The notes beneath the pieces are model-generated. The model was not told where the DNA came from. It saw only the letters and a program-made list of their open reading frames with translations, and searched no databases. From contig CAJTSM010000003.1 in the NCBI GenBank assembly GCA_910578935.1, positions 62,001 to 126,000 of the forward strand: 64,000 nucleotides of DNA. Direction: 5' to 3'. Shown here piece after piece: positions 25,636 through 33,892 of the stretch (position 1 is its first letter; each line of letters begins with the position of its first letter). Source of the stretch: an uncultured Oscillibacter sp. Lineage in GTDB: Bacteria; Bacillota; Clostridia; Oscillospirales; Oscillospiraceae. The position numbers were made by a program, and so were the translations under genes.

Positions 25636-26277
25636 ATGTGCAATACTTACGAAAATGATGTGTCGGAACTGGAGCGTCAGCCGGACGAAACCCTGTGTTT
25701 CTTGGCCTCTGCGGGGAACCGCTTGGCGGAAGAAACCCTTGTCACCCGGTATAACCGCCTGGTCCGGACCTGTGCCCGCCCTTTCTTTCTGGCGGGCGGC
25801 GACAGTGAAGATCTCACGCAGGAGGGTATGGTAGGCCTAATCACAGCTGTCCGGGAATACGACGCCGGGAAAGAGGCATCCTTCCGCACCTTCGCTGAAA
25901 TTTGTATTCGAAATCGACTCTACTCTGTGCTCCGCGCCTCAGCGCGGGATAAGCAGCAGCCGCTCAATCAATCGTTATCCCTAGACGACTCCCATTTTGA
26001 CAGCAATCCCCTCACTTCTGGTACCAATAATTTGGCGCAGCGTAATCCCGAAGATTTCCTGATCGACAGGGAACACACGGCAGCCCTCTTATCCGGTGTC
26101 CGGAAACAGTTGTCCGAGTTTGAAGCAAAGATTTTGGGGTTCTATCTGGACGGTCTTTCTTGCAGGGAAATTGCAACAGCGGTGAACAAACCCCCAAAGT
26201 CCGTGGACAACGCCGTGCAGCGCATACGACGCAAGGTGGCGCGGCAATTACTTTCCGGCGATCTCAGCAAACGCTGA
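25636..26277 (+). CDS. sigH: SigH-like RNA polymerase sigma factor (sigma-70 family)
   Basis: 213 residues from ATG 25636, or 205 from GTG 25660. Region 2 is clear (AEETLVTRYNRLVRTCARPF, GGDSEDLTQEGMVGLITAVREYDAGKEASFRTFAEICIRN) and region 4 ends in a helix-turn-helix (LDGLSCREIATAVNKPPKSVDNAVQRIRRK). The layout matches SigH/Spo0H, the transition-state and early-sporulation sigma factor. The start is odd: ATG 25636 coincides with the predicted transcript start, so the mRNA would be leaderless; GTG 25660 has no good ribosome site either. A zinc-ribbon gene follows 38 nt downstream. Confidence 0.88.
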   Translation: MCNTYENDVSELERQPDETLCFLASAGNRLAEETLVTRYNRLVRTCARPFFLAGGDSEDLTQEGMVGLITAVREYDAGKEASFRTFAEICIRNRLYSVLRASARDKQQPLNQSLSLDDSHFDSNPLTSGTNNLAQRNPEDFLIDREHTAALLSGVRKQLSEFEAKILGFYLDGLSCREIATAVNKPPKSVDNAVQRIRRKVARQLLSGDLSKR

Positions 26278-26315
26278 ACGCAATATAATTTTCTTTTCAA
26301 AGAGAGGGTAAAATC

Positions 26316-26597
26316 ATGTACGAAGACAAGACCTTAGTGTGCAAAGAGTGTGGTCAGGAGTTCGTGTTCACCGCCGGTGAGCAGGAGTTCTACGCTGAGC
26401 GCGGTTTCCAGAATGAGCCCCAGCGCTGCAAAGCCTGCCGCGACGCCCGCAAGAACGCCGCCCGTGGTCCCCGGGAGTATTTCACCGCTGTCTGCGCTGC
26501 CTGCGGCGGCGAGGCCCGTGTGCCTTTTGAGCCCCGCTCTGACCGTCCGGTCTATTGCAGTGAGTGCTTTGCCAAGATGCGGGAGGAGCAGCGGTAA
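26316..26597 (+). CDS. zinc-ribbon protein, CxxC-x17-CxxC type
   Basis: 93 residues, ATG 26316 behind GAGAGGG. Two zinc-ribbon units: CKECGQEF with CKACRDAR (residues 10-45) and CAACGGEA with CSECFAKM (residues 60-88), spaced as in the CxxC-x17-CxxC family that is widespread in Firmicutes and of unknown function. The short basic linker (RKNAARGPREY) could bind nucleic acid. It probably shares the SigH transcript and ends at a strong terminator. Confidence 0.85.
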   Translation: MYEDKTLVCKECGQEFVFTAGEQEFYAERGFQNEPQRCKACRDARKNAARGPREYFTAVCAACGGEARVPFEPRSDRPVYCSECFAKMREEQR

Positions 26598-26631
26598 TCG
26601 GTTTCCGGTTTCGTCTCTTGTGCCAAGTTTT

Positions 26632-26669
26632 AAAAAACAGCCTCACGCGAAAGCGTGAGGCTGTTTTTT
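26632..26669 (+). terminator. terminator of the sigH/zinc-ribbon transcript
   Basis: 17-bp perfect stem (26632-26648 / 26653-26669) with a GAAA tetraloop and six T at the end. Confidence 0.93.
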
Positions 26670-26689
26670 GGCTTTTGTCGGATTTTCTA

Positions 26690-26718
26690 TTGAATTCGGA
26701 CAAATAATAGAGTATAAT
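26690..26718 (+). promoter_or_regulatory. sigma-A promoter of the DUF1858-trmK operon
   Basis: TTGAAT (26690-26695), 17-bp spacer, perfect TATAAT (26713-26718); leader about 90 nt. Confidence 0.75.
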
Positions 26719-26814
26719 AGCTAAACGATAGCCGTAAGAGAAATCTTGTTCCAAAAGAACGGAAGTTCGGACGGCTGAACGCTGAATCCTATTTCAATAC
26801 GGAGGAATCCAGAA

Positions 26815-27024
26815 ATGATTGAGATCACAAAAGACACCATTATTGGCGATATTTTGGACATCGCTCCCCAGACCGCGCCTATCTTCTTGTCTATTGGCAT
26901 GCACTGCCTTGGATGCCCATCTTCCCGCGGGGAAACTGTAGAAGAGGCCTGCATGGTCCATGGCATCGACGTGGAGAAGCTGCTGGCTCTGGTGAACGAA
27001 GAGGCCAATAAGAAGGCGGAGTGA
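26815..27024 (+). CDS. DUF1858 domain protein
   Basis: 69 residues. The pattern ITKDTIIGDILDIAPQTAPIF followed by GMHCLGCPSSRGETVEEAC is the DUF1858 domain, also seen at the N-terminus of ScdA/YtfE-type iron-sulfur repair proteins and as the stand-alone 'hybrid-cluster-associated redox disulfide' domain. The CxxC pair (HCLGC) suggests metal or redox chemistry; the exact role is unknown. trmK starts 7 nt downstream. Confidence 0.88.
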   Translation: MIEITKDTIIGDILDIAPQTAPIFLSIGMHCLGCPSSRGETVEEACMVHGIDVEKLLALVNEEANKKAE

Positions 27025-27031
27025 CGCCATC

Positions 27032-27730
27032 TTGCGGGACTTGGAACTGACACCCCGTCTCCAGCTGCTGGCAGACTGGGTGCTCCCGGGCGCGCGGCTC
27101 GCTGATGTTGGCACAGACCACGCTTATCTGCCCGTGTGGCTCCGGCTCCACGGGCGCGTGGTTTCTGCCATTGCCTGTGATCTGCGGGAGGGACCCCTGG
27201 CCCGTGCCAAAGAGACTGGCCGGGCCTATGGGGCTGAGGGCATTGACTACCGGCGGGGAAATGGGCTGGAGGTGGTTTCGCCGGAGGAGGCGGATATCAT
27301 TGCAATTGCCGGAATGGGAGGCGAAAACATCGCCGCCATTCTGGCCCGGGCTCCTTGGACTGCCAGAGGTGATCACACGCTGTTGCTCCAGCCCCAAACC
27401 CGAGCGGAGGTTCTGCGGGCTTTTCTGGCGGAGAACGGCTACGTGATCCTCCGAGAGGCGCTGGTGGAAGACCGGGGCGTCATCTACCCGGTAATGGAGG
27501 CCGGGGCAGGGGAGATGTCTTTGACCCTAGGCCAGCTTTACGGTGGGGCGGCTCTGCTTCATGACCCGCTGGGGGACCGGTACATCATTGAGAAAATTAT
27601 CCGGCTTCAAATTGCCGTGGCGGGAACAAACCGTTCTGGCGGGAGCCGGGAAAAAGGGGATGGGCTGCGGGACATTGTTACCGCATTGCTGTCCTTGAGA
27701 GAGGAGTGGCGGAATGCCAACGGTCCGTAA
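27032..27730 (+). CDS. trmK: tRNA (adenine-22-N1)-methyltransferase TrmK
   Basis: 232 residues from TTG 27032. The SAM-binding fold opens with ARLADVGTDHAYLPVWL (about residue 22) and continues with AIACDLREGPLARAK and IAIAGMGGENIAAIL (the GMGG catalytic region, about residue 92), LLLQPQTRAEVLRAFL. TrmK methylates A22 of bacterial tRNAs. It overlaps the next gene by 17 nt; the trmK-Nif3-like pair is conserved through Firmicutes. Confidence 0.92.
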   Translation: MRDLELTPRLQLLADWVLPGARLADVGTDHAYLPVWLRLHGRVVSAIACDLREGPLARAKETGRAYGAEGIDYRRGNGLEVVSPEEADIIAIAGMGGENIAAILARAPWTARGDHTLLLQPQTRAEVLRAFLAENGYVILREALVEDRGVIYPVMEAGAGEMSLTLGQLYGGAALLHDPLGDRYIIEKIIRLQIAVAGTNRSGGSREKGDGLRDIVTALLSLREEWRNANGP

Positions 27731-28502
27731 GATTGAAGCGTCTTTGTTTGAATTGGCTCCCCGAGAGGGAACTATGGATTGGGACAATGTGGGACACTTA
27801 TTGGGAAACCCTGATCAGGAGGTAGAGCGTTGTATGGTGGCGCTGGACATCACTCACGCCGTGGCGGAGGAGGCCATCGCGGCGGGCTGCCAGCTCATCA
27901 TCTCCCATCATCCTATTATGAACTGCAAATGGTTTCAAGTACAAACCGTGCGGGATGATACGTTCCAGGGCAGTTTGTTGACTCGGCTGTTGCGGGCCAA
28001 CGTGTCGGCCATTTGTATGCACACCAACCTGGACATTGCGCAGGGCGGTGTTAACGATGTTTTGGCCCGGATTCTCGGCATCCAGCATCCGGAGGGTTTT
28101 ACCAATGAGGGCGTAGGCCGTTGCGGCTGGCGGGCAGAGCCCATGACTCTTCCGGAGTTTGTCCGTTTTGTCTCCAAAGCCTTAGACTGCAACGGCGTGC
28201 GCTATGCCGACGCGGGGAAGCCTGTTTACCGGGTGGCCGTGGGCGGCGGAGCTTGCGGAGAGTTTGAAGATGCCGCTATTGCCGCTGGGTGCGACACCTT
28301 CGTTACTTCTGATTTGAGCTATCACCAGTTTGTAGATGCGAAAGTCAAGGGGATCAACCTGATTGACGCGGGCCACTTCCCTACGGAAAACCCGGTCTGC
28401 GAGACGATGATCGCCTTTTTAACCAAGCGGTTCCCCAATATGCAAGTCCAAAAATCCGCTTTCCATAAGGAAGCGATTCAGTATTATGTGGAAGGAGAAT
28501 AA
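27714..28502 (+). CDS. Nif3-like dinuclear metal center protein
   Basis: 262 residues. Conserved metal ligands are visible: LIISHHPIMN (about residue 62), CMHTNLDIAQGGVND (about 101), and the C-terminal GHFPTEN with Glu. It is the short form without the extra PII-like insert. Proposed to act as GTP cyclohydrolase-like or nucleotide-binding enzyme, but unproven. Translationally coupled to trmK by overlap. Confidence 0.93.
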   Translation: MPTVRKIEASLFELAPREGTMDWDNVGHLLGNPDQEVERCMVALDITHAVAEEAIAAGCQLIISHHPIMNCKWFQVQTVRDDTFQGSLLTRLLRANVSAICMHTNLDIAQGGVNDVLARILGIQHPEGFTNEGVGRCGWRAEPMTLPEFVRFVSKALDCNGVRYADAGKPVYRVAVGGGACGEFEDAAIAAGCDTFVTSDLSYHQFVDAKVKGINLIDAGHFPTENPVCETMIAFLTKRFPNMQVQKSAFHKEAIQYYVEGE

Positions 28503-28507
28503 ACGCC

Positions 28508-29242
28508 ATGTCCGGACATTCCAAGTGGCATAATATCCAGAAAACCAAAGGCGCGGCGGACGCCAAACGCTCCGCTGCCTTCACCAAGATCGCCCGCGAG
28601 ATCATTGTTGCCGTCAAGGAGGGGGGATCCGGTGATCCCAACAACAACTCCCGTCTGGCCACGGTTATTGCCAAGGCCAAAGCGGTAAACATGCCCAACG
28701 ACAACATCAAGCGCACCATTGATAAGGCTTTGGGAGCGGGGAACACCGACAGCTATGAGGCTGTCACCTATGAGGGTTACGGGCCCGGCGGCGTGGCAGT
28801 TATTGTGGAGGCCCTGACGGACAACCGGCAGCGAACCGCTCCTGAGGTCCGCCACGCGTTCGACAAGTGTAACGGCAACCTGGGAGCCATTGGCTGCGTA
28901 TCCTGGTCCTTTGATAAAAAGGGCGTCATTGTCATTGACAACGAGGACGGGGAGCTGGATGAGGAAACTGTTATGATGGACGCTCTGGATGCTGGTGCCG
29001 CCGATTTTGAGGCCGACGGCCCTGTTCTGGAGATTACCTGTGACCCTGACGCCTTTAATGACGTGGTGAAGGCTCTGGAAGGAAAAGGGTACAGTTTTGT
29101 AAACGCCGAAGTGGAGATGGTGCCTCAGAACTACATTACCCTCAGCGCAGAGGGAGACGTAAAGAATATGCAGAAACTCATCGATATGTTAGAAGACAGC
29201 GACGACGTACAGAACGTGTGGCACAACTGGGATAACGACTGA
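28508..29242 (+). CDS. YebC/PmpR family protein
   Basis: 244 residues. Begins SGHSKWHNIQKTKGAADAKR, the family hallmark, followed by GGSGDPNNNSRL and the three-domain layout. Known as a transcriptional regulator in some species and, more recently, as a factor easing ribosome stalling at proline stretches; which applies here is not shown. It lies 5 nt behind the Nif3-like gene and ends at a terminator. Confidence 0.95.
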   Translation: MSGHSKWHNIQKTKGAADAKRSAAFTKIAREIIVAVKEGGSGDPNNNSRLATVIAKAKAVNMPNDNIKRTIDKALGAGNTDSYEAVTYEGYGPGGVAVIVEALTDNRQRTAPEVRHAFDKCNGNLGAIGCVSWSFDKKGVIVIDNEDGELDEETVMMDALDAGAADFEADGPVLEITCDPDAFNDVVKALEGKGYSFVNAEVEMVPQNYITLSAEGDVKNMQKLIDMLEDSDDVQNVWHNWDND

Positions 29243-29246
29243 TTTT

Positions 29247-29286
29247 AAAAAGCAGGACGAGCCGGGAACGGTATGTCCTGCTTTTT
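29247..29286 (+). terminator. terminator of the trmK-YebC operon
   Basis: 12-bp stem AAAAAGCAGGAC (29247-29258) / GTCCTGCTTTTT (29275-29286), directly behind the YebC-family stop. Confidence 0.85.
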
Positions 29287-29342
29287 AAACAATCGCACAA
29301 AAATTTTGTTTTGTTTAATAAATAGTACTAAAAATTGTTTAA
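29285..29342. repeat. nested AT-rich inverted repeats between the YebC-family and CotH genes
   Basis: Outer arms TTAAACAAT (29285-29293) and ATTGTTTAA (29334-29342) are perfect; inside lies ACAAAAATTTTGT. The sequence shares the (A)TTAAACAA/TTGTTTAA theme with the hairpin at 42962-42991. Right of it (29357-29385) is a 9-bp GC-rich stem, ACCGCCGCT/AGCGGCGGT, downstream of cotH, which has no clear T-run on either strand. Confidence 0.45.
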
Positions 29343-29391
29343 GGCATTCTCAAGTGACCGCCGCTCCCAGGCAGGAAGCGGCGGTCTTATA

Positions 29392-31191
29392 TTATTTCTT
29401 TCTGCGGCAATAGAGAAGGGCAGTCAGAATTCCCGCCAGAAGAACGGCTAGAGACAATGCTGTCAGAAGCAAAGCATCTTTGTTAACGGCAACGGGAGCT
29501 GCTGCCGGAAGGTTTTTGCCGGGGAAGCCATTCTCTCCTAACCGTTCCGGCGGTCCCTGCCGGAGAATTTCCACGGGCTGCAAGTTCATGGCCGGTATTT
29601 CAGCCTCTTTCGAATCCGTTGGATTAGAATCTTTCGCCGGGAGCTGCGCCTCTGACTGGTCCGCTTTACCGCCGGAAGGAAAAGGGAGTTTTCCCATGTC
29701 GAAGCCGCTCCCCCGGTCCATGGTGCCCATATCGGAAAGAGAGATGGAGGAGGCATCCACCAGGGCGGAGGCATTCACAGCTTGTTCCTCCTCAGTGGAG
29801 GGGATCGTTCCGTCCAACTGCCCGGCAATGCTTTTTGTTCGCAGCTGACAGAAGGTCTGAAGGGTTTTCACGCCGGTTTTAAACGCTTCATAGCTATAAA
29901 ACCGGGTAGGATCTTTTTCCACATAGGGAGCAATCAAAATCTCTGCCTCGCTGATCAGCAAACCAGGGTCCACAGTTTTCAAAAATTCCTGGAAATACTG
30001 ATGATACAGGTTTGTGTACTCCGGGTGGCTGAAGATCCAATCTACCATAGGACGGCTGTCACCGCCGGCAACCGGGGTGTCGATGGGAGCATTGACTTCG
30101 CCGCTGGCATCGCCGCCCTGGAAGGTGCCGTAAGCCAAGTTGTAATCCCAAGGAATCATAGAGAGACGGCCCTCTTCTTCATAAAGATAGTAATTGTGGA
30201 CCATGGAGCCAGTGTAGCTGTCGCCGTTGCAGACGAAATTGTGGACCACAAAATAGCGGAGAACTTTGTCAACTTCTAGAACATCCTCCAAATTTTCACC
30301 GTTATAAAGGGCTTTCAGAGAGGCAATCAGCCGGGTTTGGTCTGCTTTAGTGACATTTGTTTTAGCGTTTTGAAAGATGTTGGCGTAACTATCTGGGTCG
30401 TCATCAATATACCGGAGCTTTACGTCATCGCTACCCATGCCACTGCCACGCCCTTCAGGTATGTTCGGTCTGCCGTCAAAAGTCTGCTCATCCGGGGGAG
30501 AGGGAAACATGCCATCCTGCTTTGCGAAATCCTCCATACGAAACTCCTGGCCATTGCCCCGTCCGCCGCCAAAGTTCATGCTGTCCGGCTTGTAGAGAGC
30601 GCCGGAGTCGCTACCGTAGTTCCGCCGGAGGAAGCCGTCTTCCACGCCCTCCACCGCCAGGTAGAGGCCCCAGTCCTGGCCATTGACGGTGATGAAGACA
30701 TAGCTGCAAAGAGGCGCGTCGACGCCGAAGGCCCCCATCATTTGATAGGTGAGATAGTCCTTCATATAGGTGGTGTCCTGGATGGTGTTGTTTAAGCTCA
30801 GTTTATCCAGGCCGTAATAGGACCTGCCACTGTCATAGTGGTCGAACTCCAGCTTAAAGCTGTAGCGGTCGCTGTCCATAGCGGAAACCATGGAGAGAGA
30901 GGTGTTGCCCTTGGCGCGGATTGCGGTGTTTTGGTAAGACTCTCCGTCAATGATAACTGTGCATTGTGCGTATTCCTCATTTTCACAGGTTTCCAGAAAA
31001 CTGTCCCAATCATCCATGACGATTTCGAAAGTGTGGACCCGCCTTGTATCAAATAGGCGGGTTTCATAACCTAGGACGGAGGCTGTGGTTCGAAGACCCA
31101 GCGCTTTGCCGTTCATGAAGACGGCGGCCAGCAGCAGACATAATGCCAGAGCCGCTGTGCAAATCCGATCTATATATTTGTGGGTCGACAT
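29392..31191 (-). CDS. CotH-family kinase, membrane-anchored
   Basis: 599 residues. N-terminal signal/anchor helix (AALALCLLLAAVFMNG), then a CotH domain (residues about 60-420): IRAKGNTSLSMV, KLEFDHY, LSLNNTIQDTTYMKDYLTY, GLYLAVEGVEDGF, and IPWDYNLAYGTF, which carries the metal-binding Asp. A Pro/Ser/Glu-rich linker and a C-terminal helix with basic end (LLAGILTALLYCRRKK) follow. CotH kinases phosphorylate spore coat proteins in Bacillus, but many homologues lie outside coat loci. ATG 31191 follows AAAGGAGGCCCC. Last gene of an operon with DUF4956 and a VTC-type polymerase, which points to a polyphosphate-linked role. Confidence 0.9.
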   Translation of the reverse strand: MSTHKYIDRICTAALALCLLLAAVFMNGKALGLRTTASVLGYETRLFDTRRVHTFEIVMDDWDSFLETCENEEYAQCTVIIDGESYQNTAIRAKGNTSLSMVSAMDSDRYSFKLEFDHYDSGRSYYGLDKLSLNNTIQDTTYMKDYLTYQMMGAFGVDAPLCSYVFITVNGQDWGLYLAVEGVEDGFLRRNYGSDSGALYKPDSMNFGGGRGNGQEFRMEDFAKQDGMFPSPPDEQTFDGRPNIPEGRGSGMGSDDVKLRYIDDDPDSYANIFQNAKTNVTKADQTRLIASLKALYNGENLEDVLEVDKVLRYFVVHNFVCNGDSYTGSMVHNYYLYEEEGRLSMIPWDYNLAYGTFQGGDASGEVNAPIDTPVAGGDSRPMVDWIFSHPEYTNLYHQYFQEFLKTVDPGLLISEAEILIAPYVEKDPTRFYSYEAFKTGVKTLQTFCQLRTKSIAGQLDGTIPSTEEEQAVNASALVDASSISLSDMGTMDRGSGFDMGKLPFPSGGKADQSEAQLPAKDSNPTDSKEAEIPAMNLQPVEILRQGPPERLGENGFPGKNLPAAAPVAVNKDALLLTALSLAVLLAGILTALLYCRRKK

Positions 31192-31203
31192 ATGGGGCCT
31201 CCT

Positions 31204-31878
31204 TTAGCCCATGTAGTCGCCGTTATAACTTACCAGCACAGCGCTGCGGACACCGGATAGGTCCGCCAGGCCGTTGATGAAATCCGTATTTTCATCCTTC
31301 AGCCGGATTTCTAAGTTCAGTTCCACGGCGTCCTTCTGGACGGTTTTGCTTTTTACCACACAGCGGCGGGTGTTCTGCCGGAGGAAATCCGCCGCCCGGG
31401 TTTCACTCTCCTGACCATCGCACTGGATCACGGCGATATAAGGGTCATAGCGGGATTTCCGGTTGACAAAGACCAGCAACATAATGCCGATGACCACGCT
31501 GCCGAACACCGCCAGCGGAATCAGCCCCGCCGCCAGGACGATGCCCACGGCGATGGACCAGAAGAGAAACGCGATGTCTAGAGGTTCCTTAATGGCCGTG
31601 CGGAACCGGACAATGGACAGCGCGCCCACCATGCCCAGGGACAGCACCACATTGCTGGTGACTGCCAAGATTACCATCGTGGTAATCATCGTCAGGGCTA
31701 CTAGGGTCACACCGAAGCTGGAAGAGTACATGACCCCGGTGAAAGTTTTTTTGTAGACAAGGAAGATGAACAGTCCCAGGCCAAAGGCCAGGACCAGGGC
31801 CAGACTCATGTCCAGGAGGCTGACGCTGGTGACGTTCTCCAGAAAGCTGGATTTAAAGATGTCCTGAAAAGTAGTCAT
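31204..31878 (-). CDS. DUF4956 family membrane protein
   Basis: 224 residues. Three to four membrane helices in the first 135 residues (LDMSLALVLAFGLGLFIFLV; VTLVALTMITTMVILAV; AVGIVLAAGLIPLAVFGSVV), with the family signature GALSIVRFRTAIKEPLDIAF between them. The C-terminal 90 residues form a soluble, ferredoxin-like-looking domain facing the cytosol. Function unknown. Members are almost always encoded beside VTC-type polyphosphate polymerase domains and CotH proteins, as here: 12 nt before cotH and 21 nt after the polymerase gene. Confidence 0.92.
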   Translation of the reverse strand: MTTFQDIFKSSFLENVTSVSLLDMSLALVLAFGLGLFIFLVYKKTFTGVMYSSSFGVTLVALTMITTMVILAVTSNVVLSLGMVGALSIVRFRTAIKEPLDIAFLFWSIAVGIVLAAGLIPLAVFGSVVIGIMLLVFVNRKSRYDPYIAVIQCDGQESETRAADFLRQNTRRCVVKSKTVQKDAVELNLEIRLKDENTDFINGLADLSGVRSAVLVSYNGDYMG

Positions 31879-31899
31879 GATGATCGTTTCCTTTCTCTG

Positions 31900-32571
31900 T
31901 TATCCATAGATACGGCAGGCCGCGTATTTGGAAAAGGCGGAGGTGTGCCGCCCCGGGAGCTGCACGGCTTCCCGAATGATATCTGGAAGAAATTCATCCC
32001 ACTTTACCTCCAGGATGCTGTGGGTATCCCCGGCGGGGACAGTGACGGCGGCGGGATTCAGAAATTCCGTGGACCCCAGGCCGGTGCGGATGTTGTAATC
32101 CAGGGTAACCCTCACGTTTCCCGCGGGAAAGACGAAAGCGTCACGGGTGTAGTCCACGATGGTCCTGGGCCGGAGGATGTTGGATTTCATCTTCCAGTAG
32201 AGCTCCTGGACCAGGGGCCTGCCGCTGTCCGGCATCCAGTCCAGATCCCCGTCCAGAAGGGCCTGGACTTCCTGGGCGCTGAGGAGGACGGAGCGCTTGC
32301 CGCACAGACCGACCCATTTGCTCTTTTTCTCCAGGCAAATGTAAGAGGTGTCACCACCGTAGCACCGTATTCGAAATTTCTCCCGTCGGGGCACGCCGTC
32401 AATTTTCTCCCGCAGGGCCGTGTCTCGGGGATCATCGAAGTACAGGCTTCGAATCTCATAGCGGCCATTTTGCCCATGGACGTCCCGCCGGGCGATTGCG
32501 CAGAGGCGGGAGGCCAGGACCAGGCGGTCGGCGGTGGTGATCTCGTGCTTCCACTCGTGCCGAGGCTTCAT
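31900..32571 (-). CDS. VTC-domain polyphosphate polymerase-like protein
   Basis: 223 residues from ATG 32569-32571 behind GAAAGGAGCCC; 13 codons further up lack a ribosome site. The tunnel-fold motifs of the VTC4 catalytic domain are visible: RHEWKHEI at the N-terminus, IRSLYFDDPRDTALREKIDG (residues about 40-60), REKFRIRCYG, CLEKKSKWVGLCGKR, RPRTIVDYTRDAF, RVTLDYNIRTG and ILEVKWDEFLPDII. In yeast, VTC4 makes polyphosphate from ATP while moving it across the vacuole membrane. Here no SPX domain is present, and the partner membrane protein is DUF4956. Confidence 0.9.
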   Translation of the reverse strand: MKPRHEWKHEITTADRLVLASRLCAIARRDVHGQNGRYEIRSLYFDDPRDTALREKIDGVPRREKFRIRCYGGDTSYICLEKKSKWVGLCGKRSVLLSAQEVQALLDGDLDWMPDSGRPLVQELYWKMKSNILRPRTIVDYTRDAFVFPAGNVRVTLDYNIRTGLGSTEFLNPAAVTVPAGDTHSILEVKWDEFLPDIIREAVQLPGRHTSAFSKYAACRIYG

Positions 32572-32768
32572 GCTTTGGGCTCCTTTCGTTGAACAGGATG
32601 GGGGCATCATACAGGAGGTTTCTTAGCTCAACCTTAAAAAGCTGGAAGCCCGGGAAAAATTTTGACCGGCCTGGAAACGCCTGAAAGCGGCGGGTTTCGC
32701 CGGATTCTACCACTGGTCGGTTGATTTTTTCCCTGGGTTTGTTGTACACTGACGGGGAGGTGAACCAC

Positions 32769-33842
32769 ATGAACAAACAGCAATTCGGAAATTTTATCGC
32801 GGAGAACCGGAAAGCCGCCGGGCTGACGCAAAAGGACCTGGCGGCCCGGGTCCATGTGACGGATAAGGCGGTGAGCAAGTGGGAACGGGCCCTGAGCTAC
32901 CCGGACGTGACGCTGCTGGAGCCCCTGGCGGAGGCCCTGGGGCTGGGGGTGGAGGAGCTGATGGCCTGCCGGAGGATTGAGGCGGAAAAGGAGGAGGAGC
33001 CTGTGATGGCACTATTGGAGATTTCCCAGGAAAACATGAAAAAGGAGCGGCGGCGGGGCATCTGGCGGATGGTCCTGGCGGCGTTGGCGATGCTGGTGGC
33101 AGTGCTGGCGGTGATCTGGTATACCAGCTCCTATGTCAGCGCTGAGATCACAGACGGCATCATTCTAAAGGAAACCGTAGACGGGGAAAACTACCTTTAT
33201 GTAGACCAGGAGGGCCATTTGCTCCGGCTGAAATGCGGGGAGGGCGTGGACTTTAACGGCATCACGCTGAAAGACGAGTGGGGCAGTGATTGCACCTACC
33301 GCATGGACTGCCGGTGGAACAAGCGGACCTATGAGGGGACCATGACCGGATGTCAGTTTCACGGCATATCTCTGGGCAGGATGATGGACGTGACCTATGA
33401 GACGGAGAGCGACCAGCTATTCTGGTATGATGAGGTCCATTACATTCACGAAAACTACTATCCGGACCCCTACGCTGAGCCCAGGGGGCAGGTGTTTCTC
33501 TGTGACTACCGCTTCTGGACCGGCACATGGGACGTCAATGCCTCCCACTGGAAAAACGAAGAATGGGTGCTGCTGATCAAGGACTGCATCAGCGCCGCGG
33601 TGGTGGATATCGACGGAGACGGGCACAATGAGGTGGTGGTTCGTACCCGCTGGCCGGAAAAGCCCTATGCGGTTTACGACTGGGTGAGCAACGATTTCTC
33701 GGACAAGCAGTATTCCATCCGCTGGCTGGACAGCGTTTCCCCGGAATTGCAGGAGCAGCTTATGACTATGGAGGAGCAGGCACAGAGGGGTCGGGAGTCG
33801 CTCCAATCCCACATGGAAGAAGGGGGCGACATCATCCGTTAA
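32769..33842 (+). CDS. HTH (XRE) protein with membrane anchor and extracytoplasmic domain
   Basis: 357 residues from ATG 32769 behind GGGGAGGTGA. Residues 1-65 form a Cro/C1-type helix-turn-helix (NFIAENRKAAGLTQKDLAAR, VTDKAVSKWERALSYPDV). A single membrane helix follows at about 99-122 (MVLAALAMLVAVLAVIWYTS), then about 230 residues predicted outside, with aromatic-rich segments and a Ca-binding-like VVDIDGDGHNEVVVRT stretch near residue 280. A DNA-binding sensor that reads the outside is the natural reading. It is divergent from the polyphosphate/CotH operon (197 bp between starts), which it may control. Confidence 0.85.
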   Translation: MNKQQFGNFIAENRKAAGLTQKDLAARVHVTDKAVSKWERALSYPDVTLLEPLAEALGLGVEELMACRRIEAEKEEEPVMALLEISQENMKKERRRGIWRMVLAALAMLVAVLAVIWYTSSYVSAEITDGIILKETVDGENYLYVDQEGHLLRLKCGEGVDFNGITLKDEWGSDCTYRMDCRWNKRTYEGTMTGCQFHGISLGRMMDVTYETESDQLFWYDEVHYIHENYYPDPYAEPRGQVFLCDYRFWTGTWDVNASHWKNEEWVLLIKDCISAAVVDIDGDGHNEVVVRTRWPEKPYAVYDWVSNDFSDKQYSIRWLDSVSPELQEQLMTMEEQAQRGRESLQSHMEEGGDIIR

Positions 33843-33854
33843 GGGATATAAGCA

Positions 33855-33885
33855 GACCCCGGCAGCGTATTACGCCGCCGGGGTC
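33855..33885 (+). terminator. terminator of the membrane HTH gene
   Basis: 9-bp stem GACCCCGGC (33855-33863) / GCCGGGGTC (33877-33885), followed by ACATTTTT. Confidence 0.8.
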
Positions 33886-33892
33886 ACATTTT

